A stretch of DNA of 32,355 nt from an uncultured Bacilli bacterium (GCA_934096535.1 CAKOMC010000013.1:1-32355); one strand, 5' to 3'; shown: positions 23,663-32,240, numbered from the stretch's first letter. The notes: generated by a model not told the origin, from the letters alone. Made by a program: numbers and translations.

Positions 23663-23847
23663 ATGATAATATTTAGGTATCGAAAAACTAAATATCTAAA
23701 AATACCAGAAGAGCAAAAGAGAAAATAGCTAAAAATCAAAAATAAAAAAGGATTATATTGTGAAATTTTGAACGCAAAAAAAATTTTTTACAAAACAAAA
23801 ACTCCTAAGTCATCATCATGATAATACTAGAAATGTAAATAATAATT

Positions 23848-23856
23848 TGCTATAAT
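23848..23856 (+). promoter_or_regulatory. Extended -10 promoter of cdaA-cdaR
   Basis: TGcTATAAT at 23848-23856 is a perfect -10 with TGn; no clear -35. It lies 30 bases before the start codon. Confidence 0.55.
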
Positions 23857-23885
23857 AAACTAGAATAAGAAAGAGAGATGTAGAT

Positions 23886-24719
23886 ATGACACTACAAACA
23901 ATTTGGAGTACATTTACTAAAATAATTGATATCTCCTTAGTATGGTTAATGTTTTATTATATACTAAAAAATATCAAAAATAATGTTAAAATGGTACTTA
24001 TTGTTAAAGGAATTTTCCTAATTATTGTAATTAAAGTAATAAGTAATATTTTAAATTTATATACTATTGGCCTATTATTAGAGTACATTTTAGAGTGGGG
24101 GCCCCTTGCTATCATTGTTATATTTCAACCAGAAATTAGAAATGTTTTAGAATCCATCGGGCGTACGCAACTTCTTGGGCGTCATAAAATTTTAACTGTT
24201 GATGAACGAGAAAAAGTTGTTTATGAAATAATGGACGCTGTAGAATATTTAAAGAAAAATCGTATCGGAGCTTTAATTGTTATTGAACGCGATATGTCAT
24301 TGCAAGAATACATAACCCCAGCAACTAAGGTTTATGCTGACTTAACAAGTCCCCTTCTAGGAACTATCTTCTTTCCAAATAGTCCCCTTCATGATGGAGG
24401 CGTTATTATTCAAGGAGATAGAATTACTTGTGCGGGTGCCGTTTTCAAAACCAGTATGAACCCAGCTATTTCTAAGCGCCTTGGAACTAGACACCGTGCT
24501 GCTTTAGGTATTGCTGAAGAAACCGACGCTATTGCTTTAGTCGTATCTGAAGAGACTGGCAAGATTTCTATTGCTGTTGATGGTGAACTAAAATACAACC
24601 TATCTCTAGATGAATTTAGAATGACCCTTGTCGAAGAACTTCGCCCTAAAACAGAAATTTTCTACGACGCCGACAGCTCTGATGACAAAGATGTAGAAAG
24701 TGGTGATTTAGATGAGTAA
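23886..24719 (+). CDS. cdaA: Diadenylate cyclase CdaA
   Basis: CdaA joins two ATP into the second messenger c-di-AMP, which controls potassium, osmotic balance and envelope integrity. The 277-residue protein has membrane helices in the first ~80 residues, then a DAC domain with LHDGGVII (D170-G-G172) and GTRHRAALG (R202-H-R204). The first motif is usually DGA; the second Gly is unusual but small, and the catalytic Asp is kept. ATG 23886 follows AGAGATG. It overlaps cdaR by 8 bases, the normal cdaA-cdaR order. glmM, which often follows, is absent. Confidence 0.93.
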   Translation: MTLQTIWSTFTKIIDISLVWLMFYYILKNIKNNVKMVLIVKGIFLIIVIKVISNILNLYTIGLLLEYILEWGPLAIIVIFQPEIRNVLESIGRTQLLGRHKILTVDEREKVVYEIMDAVEYLKKNRIGALIVIERDMSLQEYITPATKVYADLTSPLLGTIFFPNSPLHDGGVIIQGDRITCAGAVFKTSMNPAISKRLGTRHRAALGIAEETDAIALVVSEETGKISIAVDGELKYNLSLDEFRMTLVEELRPKTEIFYDADSSDDKDVESGDLDE

Positions 24720-26115
24720 ATTATTTAAATTAATCGCATCATTTTTCAAATTTCTTTACAGTTTGTTAGATAAATATATTATTACCCCAATCAGTAAAGT
24801 TATTTATACCATTGATAAAAAAATAAATAAAAATAATTTTAAAATTGAAAAGTTATTAAATAGACCTAACATGCTTCTTTACATTTCCTTAGGACTTGCC
24901 ATAATTGTCTTTGTTCTAATTGATAGTAAAGTTATTAACTTAGTTGAAACCGAAGCCGAAATTATTACTAACCAACCAATCAAAGTTGAATATAATACCG
25001 AGGCTTATGTTATTGAAGACTTACCAGAAACAGCGGATATAACCTTAATCGGGCGTAAAAGCGACCTTTACCTTGCTAAGCAATTAGGACAAAATGAAGT
25101 TGTTTTAGATTTAACTGATTATACCCCAAGAGATGAACCATACCGAGTTAAATTAACTTATAATCAAACTATTAATACTTTAAATTATAAATTAGACCCC
25201 AATTACATTTATGTAACTATTAAAAAGAAGGTTTCCAGTCTAAAAAGTATAACTTATGATGTTATTAATCAAGATAAACTAAATGAAACTTATCCCGAAC
25301 TTAGTGTTTCCAACATTGAATTAAACAAGAGTGAAGTAGTTGTCAAAGGAAGCCAAGATACTTTAGATAAAATTGCGACCGTTAAAGCCTTAATTGATTT
25401 AAATAATAAAGAATTTACTGCTAAAGGAACTTATACTTTAGAAAATGTTCCTATTGTGGCTTATGATGAAACAGGAAACATTCTTAAAAATGTTGAAATC
25501 GTTCCATCATCAATCAGTGCCACTGTAACATTTACCTCTTATAGTAAGAGTGTACCTATCCAATTATTGACAACGGGTGATTTAGTAGCCGGAAAAGCAA
25601 TCAGTTCTATTACTATAAATGGTAAAAGTGATTATAATATTACAATCTATGGTGAACAATCAGCTTTAGAATCGATCGACTGCGTACCTGTAACCATCGA
25701 TTTAACCGACCAAGGCAATAACGCTTCTAAAACTTACAATGTAACCATTTCGAAGCCAACAGGTGTTCGCTACATGCCAACTACTAGTGCTAGTATTGTC
25801 GTAAACTTTGGTGAAGCTAAACAAAAGACTTTAGAAAATGTTCAGATTAGCGTTCGAAATACGCCTAGTGGCTTAGTAGCTAATGCTATCGGAAACGCTT
25901 CAGTTAATGTCCAAGTTATTGGTGTTGAAAGTATTATAAATTCCATTGATAATTCTAGTATTTCTGCATACATCGATTTAACTGGTTATGCTGCCGGAAC
26001 CTATAAAGTACCAGTGTATATTACAGGTAACACAACAAATGCTTCGATGGTAAAATTTATTGTTGAAACCGAAATAGAAGTATCTCTAACAAATGATAAT
26101 AAAAAGACAAACTAG
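24712..26115 (+). CDS. cdaR: CdaR, YbbR-domain regulator of CdaA
   Basis: The 467-residue protein has an N-terminal cytoplasmic part of about 50 residues, a membrane helix at about 55-72, and then several YbbR-like repeats outside the cell (for example LSVSNIELNKSEVVVKGS and SITINGKSDYNITIYGE). CdaR binds CdaA and modulates its activity. It is translationally coupled to cdaA by an 8-base overlap. A bidirectional terminator follows. Confidence 0.9.
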   Translation: MSKLFKLIASFFKFLYSLLDKYIITPISKVIYTIDKKINKNNFKIEKLLNRPNMLLYISLGLAIIVFVLIDSKVINLVETEAEIITNQPIKVEYNTEAYVIEDLPETADITLIGRKSDLYLAKQLGQNEVVLDLTDYTPRDEPYRVKLTYNQTINTLNYKLDPNYIYVTIKKKVSSLKSITYDVINQDKLNETYPELSVSNIELNKSEVVVKGSQDTLDKIATVKALIDLNNKEFTAKGTYTLENVPIVAYDETGNILKNVEIVPSSISATVTFTSYSKSVPIQLLTTGDLVAGKAISSITINGKSDYNITIYGEQSALESIDCVPVTIDLTDQGNNASKTYNVTISKPTGVRYMPTTSASIVVNFGEAKQKTLENVQISVRNTPSGLVANAIGNASVNVQVIGVESIINSIDNSSISAYIDLTGYAAGTYKVPVYITGNTTNASMVKFIVETEIEVSLTNDNKKTN

Positions 26116-26168
26116 TTTAAAATAAAAGCTTAAATATAAAGTAAATAATAAATAGTAAAAAAAAAATA

Positions 26169-26223
26169 AAAAATCCTTATTTCTCAGAATGTCCAATATA
26201 TTCCTAAAGAAATGAGGATTTTT
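26169..26223. terminator. Bidirectional terminator between cdaR and the DUF378 gene
   Basis: Arms 26169-26184 and 26208-26223 pair over 16 bp (one G-U). The + strand ends in TTTTT within the 3' arm. On the - strand the long A-run upstream becomes a strong U tract, so it ends transcription from both sides of this convergent pair. Confidence 0.8.
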
Positions 26224-26335
26224 CTTGTAAAAAAGTTAAAATTTTAACTGGATTAATAATGTATAAGAACTTATTATAAGACCTTATTAACTTCTAATTC
26301 TTTTAAACTAAAGAACTGTAGAAGTTGTATAAATT

Positions 26336-26551
26336 TTAATCTTTTCTTTCACCAACATAATCAATATCAGCGAATAAAATACCAATATTAATTAAACCAC
26401 AAATACCAACAATAACATAAATAATGCTTTGTAAAGCCGTGCTGCCTTTAAACAAAGTAGAAACTAAATTAAAATCAAATAAACCAATTAAACCCCAGTT
26501 AACTGCTCCAATTATTGTTAGTACTAGACAAATTTTTTGAACTGTTTTCAT
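26336..26551 (-). CDS. DUF378 small membrane protein
   Basis: This 71-residue protein is the only gene on the - strand. It has two membrane helices and the DUF378 signature (INWGL-type: GAVNWGLIGLFDFNLVSTLF at about 15-34). The family function is unknown. Its ATG (complement of 26549-26551) follows GAAAGGAAT. It diverges from the lipoprotein gene on its right over 92 bases, and converges on cdaR on its left across the shared terminator. Confidence 0.85.
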   Translation of the reverse strand: MKTVQKICLVLTIIGAVNWGLIGLFDFNLVSTLFKGSTALQSIIYVIVGICGLINIGILFADIDYVGERKD

Positions 26552-26643
26552 CTTTCATTCCTTTCTTTTTATAGTATGTCTAAAATTTTTCATATTATTC
26601 ACAATTACTAATATAATTTATTAGAAAAGGAGTTATAAATTAT

Positions 26644-27636
26644 ATGAAAAAAATAATTGCCCTTTTAATGTGCTTATTCCTCTTAGCGGGCTGCAGTACC
26701 AATATGGAAAAAAAGATTGTAAAAGAATTTAAGGATAATGTAAATAGCAGTAAATCTTATAGTATGGCAGGTTCCTTAGAAATCATGAATGCTGATGACA
26801 AATTTGATTATGATATATCAGTGTCTTACAAAAAAGGAGATTATTATAAAGTTGTTCTGACTAATCAGACCAGTGGTCATGAACAAATAATATTAAAAAA
26901 TAAAGACGGTGTCTATGTTGTAACCCCAAGTCTAAATAAGAGCTTTAAATTCCAGAGTAGTTGGCCAGATAATAGCAGTCAAACTTACATACTATCGTCA
27001 GTCTTAAATGATTTAGTCGGTACCGAAGATAAAAAATATACCGAGGAAAATGATTATTATGTTTTAACAAGTAAAGTAAATTATCCTAATAATAATAAGT
27101 TAAGTTATCAAAAATTATATTTTGATAAAGAAATAAATCTTAAAAAGATAGAAGTCTACGATACTAGTGATACTAAGTGCATAATATTTAATATTAATTC
27201 TATCGATTATAAAGCCGCCCTTGATGATGATTATTTTGACTTATCTAAAGTTGTCGATGGTAATGTTAAGGAAGAATCTAGTGAAACTTCAAGCTTTAAT
27301 GACATCTTGTATCCCCTTTATATTCCCAAAGACACTTACTTAACAGCTAAAGAGACAATAAACACCGATAATGGTAACCGAGCTATCTTAACATTTGGGG
27401 GTGCTAAAGACTTTGTCCTAGTTGAAGAAGCAAGCAACACGCACAGTGAACTTGAAGTAATACCTATTTATGGTGAACCTTTAATGATGAATGGAACTAT
27501 CGGGGCTTTAAGCGGTAATGCTATCTATTGGACAAGTAATAATGTCGATTACTACTTAGCTGGCTCTAGTCTAACGAGTGAAGAATTATTAAGCGTAGCT
27601 AACTCAATATCAAATACAATAGTTACCGGTAAATAA
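26644..27636 (+). CDS. Lipoprotein, LolA-like fold plus C-terminal domain
   Basis: The 330-residue protein starts with a lipoprotein signal peptide ending LLAGC (lipobox Cys at 17), a likely Lgt substrate. Residues about 30-200 look like the LolA/LppX-type lipoprotein fold (repeated strands such as YYKVVLTN and KDGVYVVTP). The last ~110 residues have YIPKDTYL and a beta-rich end like DUF4367-type domains. Exact family and role are not certain. ATG 26644 follows AAAGGAG by 11 bases; a TATAAT is at 26612-26617. A strong terminator follows. Confidence 0.7.
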   Translation: MKKIIALLMCLFLLAGCSTNMEKKIVKEFKDNVNSSKSYSMAGSLEIMNADDKFDYDISVSYKKGDYYKVVLTNQTSGHEQIILKNKDGVYVVTPSLNKSFKFQSSWPDNSSQTYILSSVLNDLVGTEDKKYTEENDYYVLTSKVNYPNNNKLSYQKLYFDKEINLKKIEVYDTSDTKCIIFNINSIDYKAALDDDYFDLSKVVDGNVKEESSETSSFNDILYPLYIPKDTYLTAKETINTDNGNRAILTFGGAKDFVLVEEASNTHSELEVIPIYGEPLMMNGTIGALSGNAIYWTSNNVDYYLAGSSLTSEELLSVANSISNTIVTGK

Positions 27637-27655
27637 GGATAAACTATAATTACAT

Positions 27656-27706
27656 AAAATCTTGCCATGAGATATTATAAAAAGTAATATTCAGCAAGAT
27701 TTTTTT
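27656..27706 (+). terminator. Intrinsic terminator after the lipoprotein gene
   Basis: AAAATCTTGC (27656-27665) pairs perfectly with GCAAGATTTT (27694-27703); an inner TATTA/TATA-rich hairpin fills the loop. T runs to 27706. Confidence 0.9.
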
Positions 27707-27955
27707 GATATAAAGACCTTTTTAAGACCGATATTTACTTTTATTAATTAAAATTCAGGAATTAATAATTGCAACTACAAATGTTAAAATTTATTGTTTG
27801 CATAGACGGGTTAAATAATAAATTAATTAATTTAAAATAAAAATGCTACTTCGCAAAATTTACTAAAAGTTATCTAAATACAAAAAATCATTTTTCAAGA
27901 CACCTAAAATTAACATTTTAAGCATGAAATAGCCCTAAAATACTATAATTAAGTA

Positions 27956-27983
27956 TTGAAATAAGCCCATTTTCGTTTATAAT
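27956..27983 (+). promoter_or_regulatory. Promoter of the thioredoxin-fold-like protein gene
   Basis: TTGAAA (27956-27961) and a perfect TATAAT (27978-27983) are 16 bp apart. The start site near 27990 gives a leader of about 100 bases, unusually long for a gene without its own ribosome site. Confidence 0.7.
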
Positions 27984-28025
27984 GTTGTTAGGTGTAGATA
28001 GAAAGGAATCAATCTAAATATTATA

Positions 28026-28079
28026 TTGAATATTAAAAATAAGAAGCAGCATACGAAAAAGCCCAAAAGTAAAGATTGA
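28026..28079 (+). CDS. Possible short basic leader peptide
   Basis: TTG at 28026 opens 17 codons rich in Lys (NKK, KKPK) ending TGA. GAAAGGA at 28001-28007 is a strong ribosome site, but the gap of 18 bases is too long for TTG and would better suit an ATT near 28020. It lies in a different frame from the next gene. It may be a real leader peptide, or the true N-terminus of the next protein split by a frameshift. Confidence 0.3.
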   Translation: MNIKNKKQHTKKPKSKD

Positions 28080-28092
28080 TTAATGTGATAAA

Positions 28093-28596
28093 ATGAATTT
28101 AGATAACACAGAAACAAAAACTGTAAAACAATTTGTAATAATTTTAGTAATCCTTATTATTTTAGTTGGCGCTATTTACTTGTTCACCACAAAAGTCGTA
28201 AATAAAGATAGCGATAATAATTCTTCTAGTAGCGATAACACTAATACAACCTATATTGATCCTACTAAAGCTATAGTTGGGACAATGTTAAATAAAGGTA
28301 CTGATGAATACTATGTATTACTTTATAATTCGACCGATGAAGAAGCAAGTGATTATGCCAGATTGTTAACTAAATATAAGAGTGGTAAAAATATTAAAGA
28401 AACTTATACAGTTGATTTAAATAACCCATTAAATAGTAAATATGTCGCAACAGACGATAAAACAAACCCTACTGCAAGTGAGTTAAGTGAATTACGCTTC
28501 GGCAAAGTTACGCTTCTAAAGATAAAAGCTAATAAGATAACTAATGCTTATGAATCAGTCGACGCTATTAAAAAGGAACTAAAAATTACAGATTAA
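28093..28596 (+). CDS. Membrane-anchored protein, possibly thioredoxin-like fold
   Basis: The 167-residue protein has a short cytoplasmic start, a membrane helix at about 13-33, a Ser/Asn-rich linker (about 38-55) and an outside domain with YYVLLYNSTDEEASDYARLL then VDLNNPLNSKY and a late VTLLKIKANKI. That strand-helix layout resembles a thioredoxin fold but there is no CxxC, so it would not be a redox enzyme. No Shine-Dalgarno precedes ATG 28093, and an in-frame stop lies four codons upstream. The family is not recognised. Confidence 0.6.
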   Translation: MNLDNTETKTVKQFVIILVILIILVGAIYLFTTKVVNKDSDNNSSSSDNTNTTYIDPTKAIVGTMLNKGTDEYYVLLYNSTDEEASDYARLLTKYKSGKNIKETYTVDLNNPLNSKYVATDDKTNPTASELSELRFGKVTLLKIKANKITNAYESVDAIKKELKITD

Positions 28597-28947
28597 ATTA
28601 AAAATTAGAGAAGCCAACCATCATTGTTGGTTTTTTTAAAGCCTTTAAAAATCAGAAGGCATTATCAATAACTGTGATGGTCATTTAAGATTGTAAATTT
28701 TTACATAAAATATCAATATAGATGTAATAAGAACATCAGTTTCATTTATTGGAAATGAAAAACATAATAAGATATAAAAAAGTTTCATTCACTGAAAATA
28801 AAAAGTATCGGTTATAAAAATATGTAAACTAAAAAAGCCAAATTTTAATTAAATAAAAAATGCAGCACTTGTAAAAAATAGTCATGTTATTAAAAACTGT
28901 CTTTTCTAAAAATTAAAATTATGCTAAGATAAGTATAGTGATAATAT
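28597..28947. other. 351-bp intergenic region before the S41 peptidase
   Basis: It has the terminator at 28614-28637, a small GCCTT...AAGGC hairpin (28638-28660) and TTTCATT...AATGAAA palindromes near 28740-28760 that are not followed by U tracts. TAAGAT (28925-28930, with TGc before) and TATAGT (28934-28939) are candidate -10 elements only 18 and 9 bases before ATG 28948. Confidence 0.5.
28614..28637 (+). terminator. Intrinsic terminator
   Basis: CCAAC (28614-28618) pairs with GTTGG (28626-28630) and seven T follow (28631-28637). Confidence 0.75.
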
Positions 28948-30720
28948 ATGGATAGAAATTTTAATAACAATGCAAATAATGATATGGATAACAACATAAA
29001 TAATGAAATGAATAGCGATATAAATAATGAAAAGTATAGCAATATTAGGAACAATATAGTACCAGACATAGATAATGCATCTGAAAAGATCGAAAAAATT
29101 ACTGATGATGTCAAAAATGATATACATAAAATTGATAAGGATAGCCCAACTTCACTTCATGATAGTAAAGAAGCAGACCAAATATTAAAAAAAGGTAATC
29201 ATCAAGATGAACCAATTGTTAATCCTAGACATATTGATATTAGTTTAAAAGATAACATCTCTAGAGCCAGTGCTGCTAACATCGGACTCGAAAATTCAGA
29301 AGATACAAAAGAATCAAATGAAAGCCTTTTAAAAAAGGCGTTAGAGGCAGATGGGGATTCTCTTTCAAAAAAAGTCGAAACTAATGTGGCAAGCACCGAT
29401 GGTATCCGCTATAAAGAAAGTCCAACATTTAATTTAAAAGAAACTTTGATTATGGTTTTATTAACGGGAATTGTCTGTACTATTGCCAGTGGAACCATAG
29501 TAAATCATAAATATAGCACCAAAAATGGAACATCTTATAATACGCTTCTAAAAGATGAAAATATTCAAGAATTTCTCGATGTTTATGCTACCTTAAATGA
29601 TAGTTACTATCAAACTGTTGATAAAAAAACCGCTATCGAAGGCGCTATTGCTGGCTTGATGAGTGGGGCTGGGGATAATTATACTTCTTATTTAGATAAA
29701 GAAGATGCAGATATTTTAAATGATTCTTTAAACGGAAAGTATGAAGGTATCGGTATTGCTATAAATGGCAAAGAAACGGGTTTAATTGAAAAAGTATATG
29801 CCAATAGTCCTGCTAAAGAGGCAGGTTTACAGCCAAAAGATCGAATAACAGCGATAAATGGTGAAAGCATTGAAGGAAAATCAAGCAGTGAAATTGCCAA
29901 ACTAATAAAAGAAAGTCCAAATAAAAAAGCAAGCCTAACAATTTTAAGAAATGAGGAAACATTTGTTGTGGAAGTAAGTATCAAAACCCTTGCTTCGCCC
30001 GTAGTTGATTACACCGTTTTAGAAGGTAATAATAAAAAAGTTGGTTATTTAGCTATTTCTTCTTTTAGTGATACATTAACAAGTCAAGTAGAAGCTGCTC
30101 TTAATGAATTAGAACAGTCAGGAATTGAATCATTAATTCTTGATTTAAGAAATAATGGTGGCGGCTTACTTACGGCTGCTAAGGACACAGCTAGTCTCTT
30201 TTTAGAAAAAGGTAAAGCCATATATGGTTTAGAAGGTAACGACAAGACTGGCAAAACCAAATTCTATTACGATGAAACATCAACTTCAAAAAACTATCCA
30301 ATAGTTGTCTTAGTTAACGGTGGTACCGCTTCGGCTAGTGAAATTTTAACTGCTGCCTTAAAAGACTCATACGGTGCAACAACTGTAGGTACAACAACTT
30401 ATGGCAAAGGCAAAGTTCAGCAAACTAAAAAACTAAGCGATGGCTCTTTAGTTAAATACACAACTTCTCGTTGGCTAACACCAAATAACGAATGTATTGA
30501 TGAATATGGTATAAGTCCCGATTATGGTGTTGAAATAGAATATCAATACGATGATGATAAAAACATTGTTGGCTATACGGACACTCAACTTGCTAAAGCA
30601 AGAAGCTTGTTAGGATTACCTGAATATGATGAAATCAAAAGCGATTCTAATAATACCGAAGTCAATGGAAATAATGGTAATTTAGAAGATAATGGTGCCA
30701 ATTCTAATCAGGAAAATTAA
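28948..30720 (+). CDS. S41 (CtpA-type) carboxy-terminal processing protease
   Basis: This 590-residue serine protease has, in order: a hydrophilic Asn-rich N-terminal tail of about 160 residues, one membrane helix at about 165-186, a PDZ domain (about 262-345, GIAINGKETGLIEKV ... LQPKDRITAINGE), and the S41 core with LRNNGGGLLTAAKD, the Ser-containing GGTASASEI (about 458-466) and TTYGKGKVQ with K487 as the general base. CtpA-type enzymes trim or degrade envelope proteins. The long tail would lie in the cytoplasm and is not part of standard CtpA. ATG 28948 lacks a Shine-Dalgarno and sits next to -10 elements, so it may be near-leaderless. Confidence 0.88.
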   Translation: MDRNFNNNANNDMDNNINNEMNSDINNEKYSNIRNNIVPDIDNASEKIEKITDDVKNDIHKIDKDSPTSLHDSKEADQILKKGNHQDEPIVNPRHIDISLKDNISRASAANIGLENSEDTKESNESLLKKALEADGDSLSKKVETNVASTDGIRYKESPTFNLKETLIMVLLTGIVCTIASGTIVNHKYSTKNGTSYNTLLKDENIQEFLDVYATLNDSYYQTVDKKTAIEGAIAGLMSGAGDNYTSYLDKEDADILNDSLNGKYEGIGIAINGKETGLIEKVYANSPAKEAGLQPKDRITAINGESIEGKSSSEIAKLIKESPNKKASLTILRNEETFVVEVSIKTLASPVVDYTVLEGNNKKVGYLAISSFSDTLTSQVEAALNELEQSGIESLILDLRNNGGGLLTAAKDTASLFLEKGKAIYGLEGNDKTGKTKFYYDETSTSKNYPIVVLVNGGTASASEILTAALKDSYGATTVGTTTYGKGKVQQTKKLSDGSLVKYTTSRWLTPNNECIDEYGISPDYGVEIEYQYDDDKNIVGYTDTQLAKARSLLGLPEYDEIKSDSNNTEVNGNNGNLEDNGANSNQEN

Positions 30721-30950
30721 TTTAGAAAACTGTTTGCTAAATAAAAAGGCTTAAATTATAGAATGTTTAATTAGAATAAAAAATATAAAATTAATAATAT
30801 GACATAATATGACATAATTTAGGCATAAAATATATTATATGAAAGATAAAATCATAATAATAGAGAAATAAAATTGAATAGAATATACTTAGAAAATAAA
30901 TTGAATTTTCGTAATGTAGAGATTAAATCTTCGAAATATATTAAATCAAG

Positions 30951-30981
30951 ACTCTTGACTAATAAAAGTTGAGAGTTTTTT
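30951..30981 (+). terminator. Intrinsic terminator 230 bp after the protease gene
   Basis: ACTCTTGACT (30951-30960) pairs with AGTTGAGAGT (30967-30976), two G-U included, and T follows to 30981. Either it ends a long 3' UTR of the protease mRNA or a small RNA. Confidence 0.75.
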
Positions 30982-31059
30982 ATATTGAGTAATTAATCTA
31001 AAAATACTAAAGAAGCTGTTGTAGAAAATATTGAGGATAATTTTACTGACAATGAAATT

Positions 31060-31203
31060 ATGATTTTTGTAAATTTAAATGCCAATATGAAATGCTATAA
31101 AAAATGCTATAAAGAATATGAATGGAAGGATACCAAAAATAAGAATATCAAAATATCAAAATATCAAAATATTAAAAATACGGTTATAATATGCAAATGT
31201 TAA
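31060..31203 (+). pseudogene. Possible degenerate ORF
   Basis: ATG 31060 opens 47 codons; the same frame stays open upstream to about 30998 without a start codon. The predicted residues include FVNLNANMKCYKKCYKEYEW, which reads more like protein than noise, but the end runs through the 8-bp repeat. No ribosome site. It could be a gene relic; low confidence. Confidence 0.2.
31145..31173 (+). repeat. 8-bp tandem repeat
   Basis: ATATCAAA occurs three times (31145-31168) plus a partial fourth copy. It is directly followed by the 15-bp repeat tract after about 28 bases. Confidence 0.8.
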
Positions 31204-31261
31204 AGTTTTAAATATCAAAGTTTTAAATATCAAAGTTTTAAACATTAAAGTTTTAAATATA
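31202..31261 (+). repeat. 15-bp tandem repeat, four copies
   Basis: AAAGTTTTAAATATC is repeated at 31202, 31217, 31232 (ends ACATT) and 31247 (ends ATATA). Decayed copies trail to about 31290. Such a tract can vary in copy number between strains. It lies about 110 bp upstream of the DUF402 gene promoter. Confidence 0.9.
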
Positions 31262-31397
31262 AAAATATCTAATATTAAAGATTTAAAAAAATATTTAACT
31301 AAATAGCGACAAAATAGTGTCTATTAAGAAATAAAATAGATTTTTTCTTAAAATTGAATCATTATTGCGTTATAATAAAATTGAAAGAGAAAATTTT

Positions 31398-31937
31398 ATG
31401 AATAAAAGTAAATTAAAGGTAGGCGAAAGATTAACTATTCATTGTTACAAACATGATGGTACCTTACACCGTACTTGGGATGAAGCAACCGTGCTTTTTG
31501 AAGATGCTGAGAAATTAGTATGTGCAAATAAAGAAACGGTTGTTACAGAAAACGACGGTCACAGTCATAGAACAAATGAACCAGCGATATTATTTTTTTA
31601 TAAAAAGCATTGGTTTAATGTTATTGGTCAGTTAAAACCATATGGACTATTTTATTATTGCAATATTGCTAGTCCTTATATTATTGATGGTAACATTATA
31701 AAATATATTGATTATGATTTGGATTTGCGTGTCTTTCCAGATGGCGGATATCGTATATTAGATTGTAATGAATATAATTATCATAAAAAGATAATGCACT
31801 ATAGCGATGAGATTGATGATATTTTGAAAAAAGAATTGAATTATTTAATTTTTTTAAAAAAGCAAAATCAAGGTCCGTTCGTTCCCAATACTATTAATGA
31901 ATATTACGAAATATATCAAAAGATATTAAATAGTTAA
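31398..31937 (+). CDS. Nucleoside tri-/diphosphate phosphatase, DUF402 (Ntdp-like)
   Basis: The 179-residue protein matches the DUF402/Ntdp family (Staphylococcus Ntdp, Bacillus YgaC), which hydrolyses NTPs and NDPs. Motifs: IHCYKHDGTLHRTWDEATVL, VVTENDGHSHRTNEPAILFF, FNVIGQLKPYGLFYYCNIASP, KYIDYDLDLRVFPDGGYRILD and a late QGPFVPNTINEYYE. ATG 31398 is preferred to the in-frame TTG 31365 because TATAAT (31371-31376) lies between them and GAAAGAGA precedes the ATG. A terminator follows. Confidence 0.88.
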   Translation: MNKSKLKVGERLTIHCYKHDGTLHRTWDEATVLFEDAEKLVCANKETVVTENDGHSHRTNEPAILFFYKKHWFNVIGQLKPYGLFYYCNIASPYIIDGNIIKYIDYDLDLRVFPDGGYRILDCNEYNYHKKIMHYSDEIDDILKKELNYLIFLKKQNQGPFVPNTINEYYEIYQKILNS

Positions 31938-31951
31938 TACTGCCTAAAAAT

Positions 31952-31973
31952 TCCAATTTTATTGGATTTTTTT
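31952..31973 (+). terminator. Intrinsic terminator after the DUF402 gene
   Basis: TCCAA (31952-31956) pairs with TTGGA (31962-31966); A-rich left flank and T-rich right flank (to 31973) extend it with one bulge. Confidence 0.75.
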
Positions 31974-32098
31974 ATTGTCTTTCAATTTTAACGCGACAAA
32001 AATCGCCGCCATCTAATTGACTGTTTGTAAAAGTATAATAGTAATCCATGGATAACTAAAAAAAGGTCGAAAAAATGTTAGAAAAGTGCATTTTTTGC

Positions 32099-32127
32099 TT
32101 GCTTTTTAGTTTTCGTTGGTATATACT
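32099..32127 (+). promoter_or_regulatory. rRNA promoter P1
   Basis: TTGCTT (32099-32104) and TATACT (32122-32127) are 17 bp apart. The first of two tandem rRNA promoters. Confidence 0.7.
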
Positions 32128-32212
32128 GTAAAAGAACTGCGAAAGAGAATATCCAAAACAGTGAAGAATACTAAGATATAATAAAAAAGTTGAAAAAAAG
32201 TTAAAAAAACAT

Positions 32213-32240
32213 TTGCAATTTTAAAAAAATCTGGTATACT
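32213..32240 (+). promoter_or_regulatory. rRNA promoter P2
   Basis: TTGCAA (32213-32218) and TATACT (32235-32240) are spaced 16 bp, with TGG giving the TGn extension. The 113-bp distance to P1 is typical of tandem rRNA promoters. Confidence 0.8.

Larger units (their letters stand above)
27637..28092. other. 456-bp intergenic region
   Basis: After the terminator at 27656-27706 there are about 250 bp of AT-rich sequence in which I see no gene. A strong promoter (27956-27983) and a leader with a possible short peptide (28026-28079) follow. Confidence 0.6.
30721..31397. other. 677-bp intergenic region with tandem repeats
   Basis: It has a TAATATGACA direct repeat near 30797-30816, a terminator (30951-30981), a short ORF without a ribosome site (31060-31203), two adjacent tandem-repeat tracts (31145-31173, 31202-31261) and the promoter of the next gene (TATAAT at 31371-31376). 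No convincing gene. Confidence 0.6.
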
